From positions 1 to 44,323 of IMG/VR virus record IMGVR_UViG_3300028553_000054: a DNA stretch of 44,323 bases. One strand, given 5' to 3'. A program made the translations under genes and the position numbers. The DNA is from a virus. The notes under the pieces were generated by a model. The model saw nothing but the letters and a program-made list of their open reading frames with translations, was not told the origin of the DNA and did no database searches. The first letter of the stretch is position 1. Every line of letters begins with the position of its first letter. Of this stretch, positions 17,283 to 26,147 are shown piece by piece.

Positions 17283-19196
17283 TTATAGATACCTTACTTG
17301 TATTTCAGCAGACGCCGCTGGCGCTACTTGAAAAGTTATTGTTGCAACATTGTATGTTGATGTATTTGTAATTGTATAATCACTTGTAGGTACTAAACAA
17401 ATACCATTTACATAAACTAAAATGTCATTTACATTTCTACCATTATTTATTGAATAAGTTACAGTAGAACCATCGCCGGTAAAAGTATCAGTAAGAGAAC
17501 CTAAGACTATTGTATTTCCCATATATGCGTGATTTTGACAAGCATAATAAATTTTAGAATTAGAATTTGCCGGTACTTTAATGTATAATGTACCTGCTAT
17601 TTGTGGGCCTACAGCACCTGTTGTAACAGTACCATTTGCTGATACGTGTACTAAACCTGTTGTATATGGATTGCCAGCACTATAAGCTACAGGATATCCT
17701 CCTGAAGGATTTGGTATTGTTTGTAGAAAGAAAGGATGTCCTGCTACATTTAATTTGAAAGCATATGTATGACCAGATTTTAAATATAGTGTAGGACTAT
17801 TTCCTGAATAATGAGAATTAAAAAAATAATAACCTCCACCGTGAGTTACATCAATTACTGCTGAAGCAGGTAAATAGTTATCAGCGTAAAAATCATCAGT
17901 TAATCTTGTTTCAATTGTATTGTTAGCATCATTAACAGTTGTTGTAATTCCATTTGTGCCTACAAATCCTAAAGTATCTGTGGATAAATTTATTGTGCCT
18001 ATTGTAGATGAATTATCTCCTACAGTTAATGTAGAACTTCCTCCACCACCTGTTTGATTGCCTGGTTCATATCGGCCTAAAGAACTATTAAAAATTAAAA
18101 TTTGGCCGTTTGCAGGATTGGTAGAACCAACATCAGATAAATCTTTTATACTAGAGTTTTCAGAAAGAATTTCGTTATAAGCACCTGAATCTGCAAAGTA
18201 AGCCTTTGCTGTACCTGTTGCTATTGCAAACTGACCTTGATATGTTGTAGCGTTAGGAAAAACACCTGTATTTGCAAAATTAAATCTTAATTTATTTCCT
18301 GAACTTGTTAAATCAATTGTGTTCGTAGAACCTGTTAATGAAAGACCCGCTATAGAAGATGTTGTAGCTCCTAATGCTGTTGAAGTAGAACCTAGAGTAA
18401 TTGATGAATTTACTAATTGTGCATTTGATACACCAGCTGATTTAATTGTAACGTCACCACTTGTAACTGTAAAACTGGCCGTATTAAATGTTGCAACACC
18501 TTTATTTGATGATGTAGCATCTTCAGCAGAAATAGTTAATGAACTCGGACCTACAAGTGTGTTAATACCTTCGCCTGCTAAAAATTCTAATTTACCACCT
18601 AATGATGTTGAATTTACTGTAGATGATTCATCAGAAAATTGTATAAAAGGATTTGCTAAATTTGCATTTGTAATTCCTGCTGTGCCACTTAAATTTGTAT
18701 TTGTAAGGCCTGATATTGTATTATTTGAAGCTGCAATAGTTTTATTTGTTAATACATCAGTTGAAGTTTCAGTTAAAACATTACTATCTAAACTAATTGT
18801 AATAGTATCACCTTGACTTACTGTAGTTGTAATACCATCATTACTTTTTATTTTTAAAGTGCCACCTAATGCAATAGAAATAGCAGAAGAAGAATCATCT
18901 CTAATACTAAAACTTGAATTTGTTAAAGAAGAATTACTAATATTTGATAATGTATTGTTTGAACCACTTATTGTTTTATTAGAAATAGTTATGGAATTTG
19001 TATCTGTAACAATTGCTGTTGCACCTGTAAGTAAATTTAATTCTGTAGGTGTTGCTGTTAAAGTAATTGATGAACCATTACCTAGTGCTGCATAAATTTC
19101 ATTAAAGTTATCATTTATAATTAAACCACCGACACGTAAATTGTCGCCGCTTCCGTCGTTTGGTACTGCACCTATACTAATTGTTTGTTTTGCCAT
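17283..19196 (-). CDS. Long tail fibre-like protein with cupredoxin-like domain
   Basis: A 637-aa fibre-type protein. Residues 1-40 (SIGAVPNDGSGDNLRVGG, then NDNFNEIYAALGNG) form a conserved attachment module of marine phage fibres. A long Ser/Thr/Asn shaft follows. Around residues 445-565 is a beta-domain that looks like a cupredoxin: HPFFLQT and later YYACQNHAYMG give one His plus a CxxHxxM set, the ligands of type-1 copper sites. The last 60 residues (TFTGDGSTVTYSI, VNDILVYVNG) are a beta module often seen in marine phage tail proteins. Copper binding is inferred. Confidence 0.75.
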   Translation of the reverse strand: MAKQTISIGAVPNDGSGDNLRVGGLIINDNFNEIYAALGNGSSITLTATPTELNLLTGATAIVTDTNSITISNKTISGSNNTLSNISNSSLTNSSFSIRDDSSSAISIALGGTLKIKSNDGITTTVSQGDTITISLDSNVLTETSTDVLTNKTIAASNNTISGLTNTNLSGTAGITNANLANPFIQFSDESSTVNSTSLGGKLEFLAGEGINTLVGPSSLTISAEDATSSNKGVATFNTASFTVTSGDVTIKSAGVSNAQLVNSSITLGSTSTALGATTSSIAGLSLTGSTNTIDLTSSGNKLRFNFANTGVFPNATTYQGQFAIATGTAKAYFADSGAYNEILSENSSIKDLSDVGSTNPANGQILIFNSSLGRYEPGNQTGGGGSSTLTVGDNSSTIGTINLSTDTLGFVGTNGITTTVNDANNTIETRLTDDFYADNYLPASAVIDVTHGGGYYFFNSHYSGNSPTLYLKSGHTYAFKLNVAGHPFFLQTIPNPSGGYPVAYSAGNPYTTGLVHVSANGTVTTGAVGPQIAGTLYIKVPANSNSKIYYACQNHAYMGNTIVLGSLTDTFTGDGSTVTYSINNGRNVNDILVYVNGICLVPTSDYTITNTSTYNVATITFQVAPAASAEIQVRYL

Positions 19197-19213
19197 TGAT
19201 TAATCTTTCTCTA

Positions 19214-19221
19214 TATTTATA
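19214..19221 (-). promoter_or_regulatory. T4-type late promoter
   Basis: TATAAATA on the minus strand, 17 nt before the ATG at 19196, within the 31-bp gap behind the upstream baseplate gene. A purine-rich GAGAAAG lies between promoter and start. Confidence 0.7.
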
Positions 19222-19227
19222 ATCATT

Positions 19228-21831
19228 TTACGGTGTTGTATCATCAAAAGTTATAGGGTTGCCATCATTATCAATTAATTGGTCAAAAGTAGTTAATGTG
19301 TTATCAAATCTATTTACAGGAGATATTGTAAAAATTTCAGCAGGTATTGTTAATTTAGTTTTAACAAATCTACCTGTATCAGTTGAAGAAAATAGTAATG
19401 TATTGTCTTGTCCATCTAAAGATGATCTTGTACCAAAAGTTACATTAGCGCTTAATTCGGCAATAGAATAGTTTGTACCTGATTGTCTAATAAATGAACG
19501 TAAAGCTTCTCTATTAATTGTTCCGTATCGTGGGCCGGCATAACCAAAACCTTGAGCAATTGTAACATTATTAAATGTTCCTCTTAAACGTGATATTAAA
19601 GAAAGGTTTACACCCTCATTGAAAAAAGTAACATCTCTTGTTGTATTTGAAAAAGGTGAAACAGTAGAAGTATCTAAATCAGCTCCTATGCCTGATTGTG
19701 CATTTACTCTTATCGTTGTACCATCACTTTCTGTTCCTAATCTTCTACCAAATATTGTTGAGAATAATGTGTTTATAATAGAGAATATAGGATCGTCTTG
19801 TACTTGTGATATTTCACCTAAAACTGGAGCTTTTGCTTGCATATCTATACGTGATTGTATATTTACTTTATTAGCAAAATAAAAACCTGCCGTGTGCATT
19901 GTCTTTTTAAAATCATCACGCCATTCATTTATAGATCGTGCAACTTGAATTAAATAAGAAAAGTCCTGATAAAGTAAACTATCCTGAACTTTCATTGTAA
20001 ACTCAGAAACGTGTCCATCTTCATTAATATAAACTCCATCAGTATCTCTTAAAGCACCTATTGCAATAGTAGCGGTAGCAGTTATAGATTTTTTAATTAT
20101 TGCTGTAGCACCTGTAATTGAACCTGTAATAGTAGAATTTATTGTAAATGTTCCTGACACATTTCGTAAAATTAATAATCCTGTGTTAACATTAAAACTT
20201 TCAATTACGCCTGTATCGCCTACGTTACTTGTAACTGTTTCATTAGCTACAAAAGTTCCTGTTCTTTGTGTAATAATTAAATTTGTTTTAAACTTTAAAG
20301 TAGGAGGTGTGGGAGCATTTTCGTGTTCTGCACCAGCATCAATAATATTCAATTCTCTTACTTTACCTATATCAGAACCAAAAACTTTTAAAGTACCATT
20401 TATACCTGTTGTTGTAGATATTGTAACTATAGGCAGTCTTGTATAACCTGAACCTGAGTTAAATAAAAATATATCTGTAATGTCCGCTATACCTGAACCT
20501 GATTCTTGTACGATAACATTACCTGAATAGTTGTCATCTTTTGTTGTATCATCTTCTAAAACTATTCTATCGCCTGAATTGTCCTCATTACTAATACCTC
20601 CATTTACGATTTTAATAAATCCAGCAGCACCAGCTCCATTTGTATTTGTATTTGTAAATATTAAATCATCTCCTATAGTGTAACCTACACCTGCGTTATC
20701 TATAATTACTTCAGAAATTCCACCAGAAGAAATTGATTTAGTTTGTATTAAAGCTCCAAAACCTCCTCCTGTTATTTGAACAGGATCTTCATCTTGGTAA
20801 AGAGAACCTTGATTTGTAATATCATAAGAAACTGGAATACCTGTAATTTCTGATTTAATAATAAAATCATCATCATCATTAGCCGTACCTCTTATTTCTT
20901 CACCAACTTGAAATGTACCTAATATACTATCATCATTTAAAGTTATTTCACTGACAATGTGTCCTCCAATAATAAATTTTATAACATCTTCTATAATCGC
21001 CGTAGCATTAGAAGTTTGGCCTGTAATTGATCTACCTACTAAATTATTATTATCACCTTGTACTTCTATACATCTTATAACTTTTTTTGATGTAAATTTA
21101 CCATCAGATACTCTTAAAATTTGTTCTCTAGGTAAAATTGTTTCAGAATTTTCGTTAAACAATAATCTAAAAAATGTTTTATGTCCTTCTATAGTACCTT
21201 TGCTTTGATATAAAGATTTAATATTTTTTATTAATTTTCTTTTATCTACACCAACATTTAAATTTTCAGTTAATGTTGTTACAAATTCATTTCTAAATTG
21301 ATATAAAAAATTTGATATAACTTTATCAGGATCTCTAAAGTTTAATAATTCTTGTATATTATTTACAGGATTAGGTCTATAATTATTAATTATAGCACTT
21401 GCATTAGAAGATAATCCTAAAATAGTTTCGCCTATAATAAATTTATCTTGTGCAACAATAAACAATCTATTGTTATCTAAATCTTCTGTAAATACTGTTG
21501 AAGTGGCCTTTGATGTTTGTCCTTGTATAGTTTCTCCTCTTGTAAATTTACCAAAAGAAGAACTTTCTAAAAGTATTTTATCTCCTTCATCTAAAGGAGT
21601 AATATCTGAATCTATACGAGAACCGTCTAATAATAAATTATTTAAATTTTGTGTTTCAGTTTCTAATTGTACGCCATCTGTTGTTTGAACAGAAGTTACC
21701 GATAATTCGGCAGCTTCCATAAATGTATAATATGTTTTTAAAAATTGTAAAAATTTAGGATGATCGTCAAGTACAAAATCAGGTACTTGTGAACCTATAA
21801 GACTTGAAAGTTTGTCTTTAAATGTAGCCAT
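19228..21831 (-). CDS. Large baseplate/virion structural protein (position of gp7)
   Basis: An 867-aa structural protein beginning FKDKLSSLIGSQVPDFVLDD, followed by HPKFLQFLKTYYTFMEAA, a start shared by long virion proteins of T4-like marine phages. Residues 160-240 (NIQELLNFRDPDKVISNFLY and KSLYQSKGTIEGHKTFFRLL) are helical and conserved-looking. The centre has repeated GxTSxATAxI modules (RGETIQGQTSKATSTV, VGRSITGQTSNATAII), like those in the DUF4815 protein. It follows gp6 with a 5-bp gap, the place where wedge component gp7 would be expected, but I cannot demonstrate homology. Confidence 0.65.
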   Translation of the reverse strand: MATFKDKLSSLIGSQVPDFVLDDHPKFLQFLKTYYTFMEAAELSVTSVQTTDGVQLETETQNLNNLLLDGSRIDSDITPLDEGDKILLESSSFGKFTRGETIQGQTSKATSTVFTEDLDNNRLFIVAQDKFIIGETILGLSSNASAIINNYRPNPVNNIQELLNFRDPDKVISNFLYQFRNEFVTTLTENLNVGVDKRKLIKNIKSLYQSKGTIEGHKTFFRLLFNENSETILPREQILRVSDGKFTSKKVIRCIEVQGDNNNLVGRSITGQTSNATAIIEDVIKFIIGGHIVSEITLNDDSILGTFQVGEEIRGTANDDDDFIIKSEITGIPVSYDITNQGSLYQDEDPVQITGGGFGALIQTKSISSGGISEVIIDNAGVGYTIGDDLIFTNTNTNGAGAAGFIKIVNGGISNEDNSGDRIVLEDDTTKDDNYSGNVIVQESGSGIADITDIFLFNSGSGYTRLPIVTISTTTGINGTLKVFGSDIGKVRELNIIDAGAEHENAPTPPTLKFKTNLIITQRTGTFVANETVTSNVGDTGVIESFNVNTGLLILRNVSGTFTINSTITGSITGATAIIKKSITATATIAIGALRDTDGVYINEDGHVSEFTMKVQDSLLYQDFSYLIQVARSINEWRDDFKKTMHTAGFYFANKVNIQSRIDMQAKAPVLGEISQVQDDPIFSIINTLFSTIFGRRLGTESDGTTIRVNAQSGIGADLDTSTVSPFSNTTRDVTFFNEGVNLSLISRLRGTFNNVTIAQGFGYAGPRYGTINREALRSFIRQSGTNYSIAELSANVTFGTRSSLDGQDNTLLFSSTDTGRFVKTKLTIPAEIFTISPVNRFDNTLTTFDQLIDNDGNPITFDDTTP

Positions 21832-21836
21832 AATAA

Positions 21837-23693
21837 TTAATAGCTATTGTTTGTTGTGTAACCTACTCCTGCATCCGAAGAACCACCTACAAAAGTATCT
21901 ATTTCAACTGTTACGGAAGTATTTTCAATATCTATTTCTATAATCTGGTCTCTTACAGGTACTATGTCGTTTGAACTTGGTTTTACAGTTAATTCAATTG
22001 ATGTGGAATCTTCACCTCTAATATCTTCCACGTTTGTAATATTTAAAGATGTTAATGTAATTTGGCCTGTCGTATAATTAATTATACCTTGGTTATTATT
22101 TACGTATGATCTTACTCCACCAACTAATCTGTATCTTCTTATATTGCCTGAACCGTCATCATCTAAAAAATAAACGTTTGTTGTGTCACCACTTATTTTA
22201 AATCCTGATGATTCTAATACACCACCATTTACTTCGTTATAACCTAATACAGGATTAAATATAGCGTTTCTAAAATATATATCATATCTTAAAGAAGAAT
22301 TTAAAGTAGGTGTAAAAGTTTTTCTTACTTTAATTGTAGTAGTGTTTGAAACTATACTTGTATCTGTATCATCTATTAAGCCTACTATTTTGGAATATCT
22401 AAAAACTCCATCAAATTTCTGTAAAGTATCAGTATTATAATTTGTTAAAGCTGTTAATACGTTTGTTTTTAAAGTATCAGAAGATTTTGTTGTTAATCTT
22501 GAATCATATTTAACTATTGTTGTAATTAATACTTTTGTTATTTGAGGATCAACAATAACTGGCCTTACTGAAGCTACGTTATATGGTTTTAATGCTGTAA
22601 TTATATTTTGTTTTGTAGAATTTGTAAGTGTTGAACCACTGGCAGCTTTAATTGCAATCTTAACAGTACCATAAACAGGTGTTTCATCATCTTCACCACC
22701 CCAAGCACTTATTGATTGAGCATTTGGATAAATTGATCTTACAATTGTTTCATAATCAGAAGTTGTAACTGCACGATTTTGAGCTGAGTAACTTAGTGGT
22801 GCATTAAAACGAATTGACTCTTTTGATTCAGCAGCAGAACCACCTTGCGATATAGAATTTGTTGTAATTGTAATATCGGAAAACCCTCCAATTGTTGAAG
22901 CGATTGAAAATGTAGAAGCACCATTTGATTCATCTCTATTTGTAACAATATATTCTAATATTACTATATTGCCGTCTTGTAAAGCTGCACCTATAACACC
23001 ATCACCAAAATAAACTTCAAATTTACCTTCGTCAGTTTCTTGTAAAAAATAAACCTTAGAAGTATCTGTTACATTGTTGTAACCACCCGCTAAAGAGTAA
23101 ATATTTGTAGTTGTATCATTGGAACTATTTTGAACCGAAACTTTTAACGTAGTTGTATCAGCATTATCACTTTGAATTACAAATTTTTGGTCTGAATCAT
23201 TTATATCAACAGTGTATCTATAAGTTACAAGTGTACCTTCGTAAATATCTACATCTGAAAAATTATAAACACCATCTGTAGGTGAAATAATATAATCTTC
23301 GTTTGTTACATATTGATAAGAAGTACCATTTACACTTGTTGTAAAAATTGTACCTTTATTTAATGTTAAAGTAGGGCCTGTAGCATCATTAACCTCAATA
23401 CTAATGTCAGCATAAGGTGATCTTACAGAAGATGGTGTGTAGTTTAACATTTTGGCGATTGACACAATATTTTTTCTTATGTCAGCGCTGTCTAAGTACA
23501 TTTCGTTTGCTAACATATTAGCATTGAAACCTAGATAGTGAGTATTGTAAGCAAGTATATCTAAAAGAATGGCAAAACCAGAACCTTCAAAATTATAATC
23601 TTGAAATTCTGATTGACTTTGTAAAAATGTTTTTAAATTGGCTTTGACAACGTCAAAATCAAAATCTGCTACTTCTAATTTGTTACTTGCCAT
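21837..23693 (-). CDS. 6: Baseplate wedge protein gp6
   Basis: A 618-aa protein, close to T4 gp6 (660 aa). The N-terminus (FDFDVVKANLKTFLQSQSEF, then FEGSGFAILLDILAYNTHY) is the well-conserved start of gp6-like wedge proteins, and the middle (ALSYSAQNRAVTTSDYE-type region, here from about residue 285) is the baseplate-J-like core. In T4, gp6 dimers form the inner ring that holds the wedges around the hub. It lies 1 bp after gp25, the standard gp25-gp6 pair. Confidence 0.9.
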   Translation of the reverse strand: MASNKLEVADFDFDVVKANLKTFLQSQSEFQDYNFEGSGFAILLDILAYNTHYLGFNANMLANEMYLDSADIRKNIVSIAKMLNYTPSSVRSPYADISIEVNDATGPTLTLNKGTIFTTSVNGTSYQYVTNEDYIISPTDGVYNFSDVDIYEGTLVTYRYTVDINDSDQKFVIQSDNADTTTLKVSVQNSSNDTTTNIYSLAGGYNNVTDTSKVYFLQETDEGKFEVYFGDGVIGAALQDGNIVILEYIVTNRDESNGASTFSIASTIGGFSDITITTNSISQGGSAAESKESIRFNAPLSYSAQNRAVTTSDYETIVRSIYPNAQSISAWGGEDDETPVYGTVKIAIKAASGSTLTNSTKQNIITALKPYNVASVRPVIVDPQITKVLITTIVKYDSRLTTKSSDTLKTNVLTALTNYNTDTLQKFDGVFRYSKIVGLIDDTDTSIVSNTTTIKVRKTFTPTLNSSLRYDIYFRNAIFNPVLGYNEVNGGVLESSGFKISGDTTNVYFLDDDGSGNIRRYRLVGGVRSYVNNNQGIINYTTGQITLTSLNITNVEDIRGEDSTSIELTVKPSSNDIVPVRDQIIEIDIENTSVTVEIDTFVGGSSDAGVGYTTNNSY

Positions 23694-23694
23694 A

Positions 23695-24120
23695 TTATCT
23701 TAGTCTTTCTAAAAATGATTGTACTTCAATTAACTCATTTGAACCTACAACGTAAAAATAAATTCTCATATCGTAAGCATTACTATCAATATTTGGATTA
23801 GCAACAATCTGAACTAATCGAATACGAGGTTCAAAATTTACCAAAACTTCCTGCACTCGTCTTTGTAACATTAATGCAGTCATTGGTGTAATTGGTTCAA
23901 ATAACATCGCTCTAATACTTGAACCTAATTCAGGATGAAAAGGTCTTTCAAAGTGTGATGTGTTAATTAGATTTCTTACACTTCTTTTAACAGCTTCAAT
24001 ATCAGTTAATTTATTTACATCATTAGTAACCGGATTACGACCAAAATCTAAATCTAAATCTCTATATTGTTGTGTAGCTCTTTTACTTTTGTTTAAAGAA
24101 CCAGCATCGTAATTTGGCAT
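23695..24120 (-). CDS. 25: Baseplate wedge protein gp25
   Basis: A 141-aa gp25/GPW-family protein (T4 gp25 is 132 aa). The signature is visible: NLINTSHFERPFHPELGSSI followed by MLFEPITPMTALMLQRRV and FEPRIRLVQI. In T4, gp25 contacts the first sheath ring and gp6. No Shine-Dalgarno sequence precedes the ATG; instead a perfect late promoter ends 7 nt upstream, so this gene may be read from a leaderless transcript as well as from upstream read-through. Confidence 0.93.
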   Translation of the reverse strand: MPNYDAGSLNKSKRATQQYRDLDLDFGRNPVTNDVNKLTDIEAVKRSVRNLINTSHFERPFHPELGSSIRAMLFEPITPMTALMLQRRVQEVLVNFEPRIRLVQIVANPNIDSNAYDMRIYFYVVGSNELIEVQSFLERLR

Positions 24121-24127
24121 ATGACTA

Positions 24128-24135
24128 TATTTATA
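24128..24135 (-). promoter_or_regulatory. T4-type late promoter immediately before gp25
   Basis: TATAAATA on the minus strand directly after the PAAR stop codon and 7 nt before the gp25 ATG. With the usual distance from a late -10 element to the start of transcription, the RNA would begin at or next to the ATG. Confidence 0.6.
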
Positions 24136-24396
24136 TTAATTAACAGAAACATTTGAAGAACCTGTAATAATATCACCACAAGAGGCAGCATCGCCTGCTC
24201 TACAAACGCCAATACCATTTACAAATACATTTTCTGAGCCTTCGGCCATTACTGGTGTTAAGTGAAGAAATATGCTGTGTGCGGCTATATCATCTCCTAT
24301 TCTAACTACACCAAATCCATTTACAAAAACATTTTCGCTGCCTTCTATTGCTAATCCGCCGGCAGAATCTTCTTCTTTTCTTGCAATACCTGGCAT
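24136..24396 (-). CDS. PAAR-repeat spike-tip protein (gp5.4-like)
   Basis: An 86-aa PAAR protein. Two similar blocks are visible, EGSENVFVNGFGVVRIGDD and EGSENVFVNGIGVCRAGD, ending in ITGSSNVSVN, typical of the short PAAR cones that cap the membrane-piercing spike of contractile tails (T4 gp5.4). Cys and His residues (AAHS, HLTP, CRAGDAASCGD) could make the zinc site at the tip. It precedes gp25 and gp6, as in other marine T4-like phages. Confidence 0.92.
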   Translation of the reverse strand: MPGIARKEEDSAGGLAIEGSENVFVNGFGVVRIGDDIAAHSIFLHLTPVMAEGSENVFVNGIGVCRAGDAASCGDIITGSSNVSVN

Positions 24397-24399
24397 TTT

Positions 24400-24549
24400 T
24401 TATCTTCCTTGGCCTCTATACGCTTTAAAACTTCTTTTTTTATGTTTATTCATCATAGATTTACTTAAAAATCCACGGCCAATACTTGTTCTTTTAGGTT
24501 TACTTGTTTTTTTTAGAGAGTTTGCGTTGATTGCAGTTTTTTTTGCCAT
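24400..24549 (-). CDS. Small very basic protein upstream of PAAR gene
   Basis: A 49-aa ORF beginning MAKKTAINANSLKKTSKPKR and ending HKKRSFKAYRGQGR, with about one third Lys/Arg. It ends 3 bp before the PAAR start, so it is part of the same operon. The length and charge suggest a nucleic-acid- or virion-associated peptide. I recognise no named family. Confidence 0.65.
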   Translation of the reverse strand: MAKKTAINANSLKKTSKPKRTSIGRGFLSKSMMNKHKKRSFKAYRGQGR

Positions 24550-24631
24550 TTTTTCTTATTTTTTTATTTTTTAGAACATCATAATCTTTTATCATCCAAG
24601 ACAAATCATCATTTTTATCAAAATCATACAT
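24500..24631 (-). CDS. Possible small ORF overlapping the basic protein gene
   Basis: A 43-codon ORF starting MYDFDKNDDLSWMIKDYDVL that overlaps the basic-protein gene by 50 bp in another frame. Its first half is acidic and protein-like, while the overlapping second half is Lys/Asn-rich because of the other gene. No Shine-Dalgarno is present. The stretch upstream to 24811 is AT-rich intergenic DNA between divergent genes and contains no further convincing signal. Confidence 0.3.
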   Translation of the reverse strand: MYDFDKNDDLSWMIKDYDVLKNKKIRKNGKKNCNQRKLSKKNK

Positions 24632-24811
24632 ATATTTACTATTTAGTGTGATTCTTTCTTAAAAATATTGATTTTTTTCATAAAAAACATAAGAACAAAG
24701 TATGAACAATAAAAAATAATGACTAAGTCATTGATTTTATTGACAAATATCTTTAAAAATATGGCGCTTTTCGCTTGTTTTAATGGTTTATATGTGTTAC
24801 CTTATACGTAT

Positions 24812-25057
24812 ATGAAAAAATACAATGTAACATTTACGGTATACTTCGATACTGATATAAAAAATGTAGATACTGCTGTAATGGCAGACAATGAAGATAT
24901 GGCGGTTAAAATTGCTGAAACAAAACTAGACAAATACTTAGATAAAACAAAAAAAATAAGAAGTGTTGATGGTTTTGAATTAGATACTGTCGTAGAATAT
25001 GATAACGCTTTTCATTCCGTTAATCTTAACGGTTTTAATGAATACAAATCTGCTTAA
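24812..25057 (+). CDS. Small unknown protein, first of a plus-strand accessory operon
   Basis: An 81-aa product from the ATG at 24812 (MKKYNVTFTVYFDTDIKNVD...). An in-frame start at 24719 would add 31 hydrophobic, unlikely residues, so I prefer the inner start. The body is an alpha/beta mix with MADNEDMAVKIAETKLDKYL, reminiscent of small phage proteins without known function. No Shine-Dalgarno is visible; TTATAC a few nt before the ATG could be a -10 of a leaderless promoter. It heads a run of four short genes. Confidence 0.6.
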   Translation: MKKYNVTFTVYFDTDIKNVDTAVMADNEDMAVKIAETKLDKYLDKTKKIRSVDGFELDTVVEYDNAFHSVNLNGFNEYKSA

Positions 25058-25059
25058 TT

Positions 25060-25185
25060 ATGAATAAAGATGATATAAAAAGTCTATTGATAGCTGCTGC
25101 TATCGTAGCATTTGGTTATGTTTTAATGTTTGGCTTCTATTATTTTGCCGATTACATAGGTGTATATGAGAGCCTTGGATACTAA
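25060..25185 (+). CDS. Small single-pass membrane protein
   Basis: A 41-aa ORF (MNKDDIKSLLIAAAIVAFGY...) with one strongly hydrophobic helix at about residues 9-30 and a short acidic tail. It starts 2 bp after the upstream stop and overlaps the next membrane-protein gene by 20 bp. Function unknown; inner-membrane localisation is likely from the sequence. Confidence 0.65.
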   Translation: MNKDDIKSLLIAAAIVAFGYVLMFGFYYFADYIGVYESLGY

Positions 25186-25396
25186 ATTAAAGTGGATTGC
25201 AACGGCCGTTTTGGTTGCTGCTACTGCATTGACATCATTAAACATTTATCCTTTGGGACCAATACTATATTTACTTGGTGGTTTACTTTGGTTGATAGTA
25301 AGTATAATGTGGAAAGAGCCTGCATTAATTGTAACCAATCTTACTTTGGCAGTTGTCAATGCAATTGGATTAATTTATAATCTATTTTTAAAATAA
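25166..25396 (+). CDS. Small two-helix membrane protein
   Basis: From the ATG at 25166 the product is 76 aa (MRALDTKLKWIATAVLVAAT...), with three hydrophobic stretches (about residues 10-27, 32-48 and 54-74) split by a MWKEP turn; two or three membrane helices are likely. AGGTG upstream could act as ribosome binding site. An ATG 6 bp upstream is the alternative start. I believe similar small membrane proteins are common in marine myophages, but I cannot name a function. Confidence 0.7.
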   Translation: MRALDTKLKWIATAVLVAATALTSLNIYPLGPILYLLGGLLWLIVSIMWKEPALIVTNLTLAVVNAIGLIYNLFLK

Positions 25397-25560
25397 TGGA
25401 AAAACCAGAAATAAAAGACATCAATTATACAGGCCATTGGGGTAAATGTTATCTTGTGAAATATAAAGGATTTTCAAACGTAATGTTAAAAGAAGAAATT
25501 AACGATTGGTGTAAAGAAGTCGACCAATTAAAAGAAGAATTAAAATCTACTAAATCTTAG
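25396..25560 (+). CDS. Small unknown protein
   Basis: A 54-aa ORF coupled by a TAATG overlap to the membrane-protein gene. It starts MEKPEIKDINYTGHWGKCYL and ends in a charged helix (KEEINDWCKEVDQLKEELKS) that may form a coiled coil. Its 3' end converges with, and overlaps by 11 bp, the minus-strand cupin gene. Function unknown. Confidence 0.65.
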   Translation: MEKPEIKDINYTGHWGKCYLVKYKGFSNVMLKEEINDWCKEVDQLKEELKSTKS

Positions 25561-25897
25561 AACCTACTGTTCTTCTTACAATATCATTGTGGTTAAATTC
25601 AGCCCAATACAATTCAAAAGCAACACCATTTTCTAATCCCTCAAACTGATGTATTTTACCAGGTTTAATCTGTGTAAAATCTCCTGCTTTTAAGATTGTT
25701 TCATCTACTAAGTTGTTTTGATCTTCTTGCCATACTCGTACAAGTAATTTACCAGACTCAACAAAAAAACCATTCCATTTAAATTGATGACTATGTTCTG
25801 AACATTTGTAACCAGCTTTAAATTCTATTCTATGAAATTCTAAAACACCATTTGAGTGTATTAGTTCTGTCGATCCCCAAATTTTACCTGCTTTCAT
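25550..25897 (-). CDS. Small cupin-domain protein
   Basis: A 115-aa single-domain cupin. Motif 1 is visible as EHSHQFKWNGFFVESGKLLV and motif 2 as GDFTQIKPGKIHQFEGL, giving His ligands for a metal (two in HSH, one in IHQF). Cupins this size can be isomerases, dioxygenases or sugar epimerase-like enzymes; nothing here picks one. It overlaps a small upstream ORF by 14 bp and converges on the plus-strand operon. Confidence 0.8.
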   Translation of the reverse strand: MKAGKIWGSTELIHSNGVLEFHRIEFKAGYKCSEHSHQFKWNGFFVESGKLLVRVWQEDQNNLVDETILKAGDFTQIKPGKIHQFEGLENGVAFELYWAEFNHNDIVRRTVGSKI

Positions 25898-26048
25898 ATT
25901 GTATCCAAGGATAGGTAAAGGCCGATACTAAATGAATACAATTGTATCCAATGTTCCAAGCACATTCCATAAACTCACATTCATAATTATATTCCTGGAA
26001 ATTACCAGCATTATATTGTGGTTCGTTAACTCTATCTGTGTGTGTCAT
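25884..26048 (-). CDS. Small Cys/aromatic-rich protein behind a late promoter
   Basis: A 54-aa ORF starting MTHTDRVNEPQYNAGNFQEY and continuing with a Cys-containing segment (NYECEFMECAWNIGYNC). No Shine-Dalgarno; TATAAATA ends 5 nt before the ATG, so a leaderless late mRNA is likely. It overlaps the cupin gene by 14 bp. Function unknown. Confidence 0.55.
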   Translation of the reverse strand: MTHTDRVNEPQYNAGNFQEYNYECEFMECAWNIGYNCIHLVSAFTYPWIQYESR

Positions 26049-26053
26049 ATGAT

Positions 26054-26061
26054 TATTTATA
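26054..26061 (-). promoter_or_regulatory. T4-type late promoter 5 nt before an ATG
   Basis: TATAAATA on the minus strand, separated by ATCAT from the ATG at 26048. Transcription would start at about the A of the start codon. Confidence 0.6.
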
Positions 26062-26071
26062 ATAACCTATT

Positions 26072-26143
26072 TTAAAGATCACGATTGATATATAATATAA
26101 TCGCCCATAATGAAACTCCTATTACAGCTAATAAAATTTCCAT
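26072..26143 (-). CDS. Tiny membrane peptide
   Basis: A 23-aa ORF, MEILLAVIGVSLWAIILYIN plus RDL, which is a single hydrophobic helix with a charged end. It starts 4 bp after the upstream small gene. One-helix peptides of this kind are frequent in phage accessory regions; existence as a translated gene is plausible but not proven. Confidence 0.45.
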   Translation of the reverse strand: MEILLAVIGVSLWAIILYINRDL

Positions 26144-26147
26144 AAGA

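Noticed and set aside
18319-18816. Plus-strand open frame of 165 codons opposite the long fibre gene
   Set aside because: Antisense shadow of repetitive fibre sequence; no start signals.
8698-24135. Every TATAAATA match as a promoter
   Set aside because: In DNA of this base composition about twenty matches per 44 kb on both strands are expected by chance; only those in gaps just before genes were kept.
24740-24768. TTGACA upstream of the 24812 gene as a sigma70 promoter
   Set aside because: The -35 is exact, but at 16-18 bp spacing only GC-rich, non-matching hexamers follow, so no -10 can be assigned.
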